Below are positions 63,345 through 64,000 of a stretch of 64,000 nucleotides of DNA, piece after piece. The translations under genes and the position numbers were made by a program. The notes beneath the pieces were generated by a model, which had not been told where the DNA came from, did no database searches, and saw nothing but the letters and a program-made list of their open reading frames with translations. The stretch covers positions 3,986,957 to 4,050,956 of the forward strand of contig NZ_BMXQ01000001.1 of assembly GCF_014651835.1 (NCBI RefSeq), in the 5' to 3' direction. Each line of letters starts with the position of its first letter. Position 1 is the stretch's first letter. The DNA comes from Pigmentiphaga litoralis (GTDB taxonomy: Bacteria > Pseudomonadota > Gammaproteobacteria > Burkholderiales > Burkholderiaceae_B).

Positions 63345-63369
63345 CTTCACATTCTTTGCGTCCCCCGAG

Positions 63370-63398
63370 TTGACTTCCAAAAATGACTGCTGCATAAT
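63370..63398 (+). promoter_or_regulatory. Sigma-70 promoter of the tRNA-tuf operon
   Basis: TTGACT (63370-63375) and CATAAT (63393-63398) with an ideal 17-bp spacer lie 15 bases ahead of tRNA-Tyr. The following discriminator (CAGGCTCCCT) is GC-rich, as in stringently controlled stable-RNA promoters; that control is inferred. Confidence 0.8.
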
Positions 63399-63413
63399 CT
63401 CAGGCTCCCTGAC

Positions 63414-63500
63414 GGAGGGGTGCCCGAGTGGTTAAAGGGGGCAGACTGTAAATCTGTTGGCCTTGCGCCTACATTGGTTCGAATCCAATCTCCTCCACCA
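63414..63500 (+). tRNA. tRNA-Tyr (GUA)
   Basis: Class II tRNA with a long variable arm. The acceptor is GGAGGGG with CTCCTCC (one G-U pair), the anticodon stem GCAGA/TCTGT holds GTA, the T arm contains GGTTCGAATCC, and CCA is encoded (63498-63500). First tRNA of the tRNA-Tyr-Gly-Thr-tuf unit. Confidence 0.97.
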
Positions 63501-63591
63501 GCTTCTTTTTGGCTGGCACGTCATGGTGAGTTGTAGTGGTTGTAGAACAAAGCGAAGTGCAGGTTGAGAAGTGCCAGTGGTAACTAGGTAG

Positions 63592-63665
63592 GCGGGTGTA
63601 GCTCAATGGTAGAGCAGAAGCCTTCCAAGCTTACGACGAGGGTTCGATTCCCTTCACCCGCTCCA
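63592..63665 (+). tRNA. tRNA-Gly (UCC)
   Basis: The acceptor is GCGGGTG with CACCCGC, the D arm contains TAGCTCAATGGTAGAGCA, the anticodon loop CTTCCAA gives anticodon TCC, the T arm has GGTTCGATTCC, and CCA is encoded. It lies 91 bases after tRNA-Tyr. Confidence 0.97.
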
Positions 63666-63820
63666 GTACCAAGCAGTGTCAGGTAGTTAGCAAGCAACAC
63701 CGTTTCAAGAAAGTCTGCGGCGCCCGGCCGGTCCGGTGCAAAGAAAGATGTGACGTGCAAACGTTCAGCTTTTCGCCCGGCTCTCGGCAGTACGCAATAC
63801 CCCGGCAGTACCCCGAATTC

Positions 63821-63895
<75 letters not shown>

Positions 63896-63949
63896 GTTTT
63901 CTTCCCAGTTCCATTCCAGTAGTAGCAGGCATCCAGGCGGGAGTCAGCC

Positions 63950-64000
63950 ATGGCAAAAAGCAAGTTTGAACGTACCAAGCCGCACGTCAACGTTGGCACC
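63950..64000 (+). CDS. tuf: Elongation factor Tu, first 17 codons (cut by window end)
   Basis: The reading frame from ATG 63950 gives MAKSKFERTKPHVNVGT, the canonical EF-Tu N-terminus of betaproteobacteria. A GGGAG ribosome-binding site lies 6-7 bases upstream. The gene continues beyond the window. EF-Tu delivers aminoacyl-tRNA to the ribosome. The tRNA-Tyr-Gly-Thr-tuf order indicates a tufB-type locus, normally followed by secE-nusG. Confidence 0.95.
   Translation, partial: MAKSKFERTKPHVNVGT

Overview
The window is a GC-rich chromosomal segment of a betaproteobacterium, most likely Burkholderiales and probably Alcaligenaceae (Bordetella/Achromobacter-like). This rests on four orphan Bug (TctC-type) solute receptors, on housekeeping blocks typical of that group (mutM-TPR-lolB-ispE-tRNA-Gln-prs-rplY-pth-ychF; coaD-ferredoxin / rsmD / ftsY; tRNA-Tyr-Gly-Thr-tuf), and on the general gene style. 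The taxonomic placement is inference. I saw no phage, transposase, CRISPR array or plasmid gene.

Layout. 1-2.4 kb: the end of rodA converges on a ligJ-type 4-oxalomesaconate hydratase, with a LysR regulator divergent from ligJ. 3.4-5.4 kb: the base-excision repair pair mutM-mutY (minus strand), edged by short tandem repeats. 5.8-15 kb: plus-strand housekeeping genes (TPR lipo-/periplasmic-type protein, lolB, ispE, tRNA-Gln, prs, rplY, pth, a CPBP protease-like membrane protein, an atypical SDR, ychF). 15.3-21.2 kb: a LysR gene divergent from a five-gene cluster Bug / Ldh-type dehydrogenase / Bug / metallo-beta-lactamase-fold hydrolase / signal-peptide-less substrate-binding-fold protein. 21.2-28 kb: a chemoreceptor, an FAD monooxygenase translationally coupled to a MarR regulator, and a pirin-DMT exporter-DUF72 run on the minus strand. 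28.2-36.2 kb: AsmA, MOSC, ferredoxin, coaD, rsmD and an ftsY with a very long Pro/Ala-rich N-terminus. 36.6-43.7 kb: M14-type deacylase, Bug, LysR and a complete polar amino-acid ABC transporter (aapJQMP); these lie between ftsY and ftsEX, genes that are adjacent in many proteobacteria. 43.8-49.3 kb: ftsE-ftsX, then Bug / aldehyde dehydrogenase / LysR. 49.5-51.1 kb: a CYTH-CHAD triphosphatase. 51.2-63.3 kb: glutathione peroxidase and a type II secretion operon transcribed G-H-I-J-K-L-M-N-D-E-F on the minus strand, with a short gspC divergent. 63.4-64 kb: tRNA-Tyr, tRNA-Gly, tRNA-Thr and the start of tuf.

How the parts fit. The housekeeping blocks serve cell wall synthesis, DNA repair, outer-membrane lipoprotein sorting, isoprenoid, nucleotide and CoA synthesis, translation, the signal-recognition pathway and division. 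The accessory blocks look like small uptake-and-catabolism modules, each with its own regulator. The most unusual signals are a secretin (GspD) whose C-terminus looks like a SPOR peptidoglycan-binding domain, coordinated Gly/Ser/Thr-rich insertions in GspD, GspJ and GspK, the huge Pro/Ala arm of FtsY, an SDR lacking its catalytic residues, a perfect 20-bp palindrome ahead of the CYTH-CHAD gene, and several 14-15 bp tandem duplications sitting exactly on gene ends. All family calls were made by reading motifs, without database searches.
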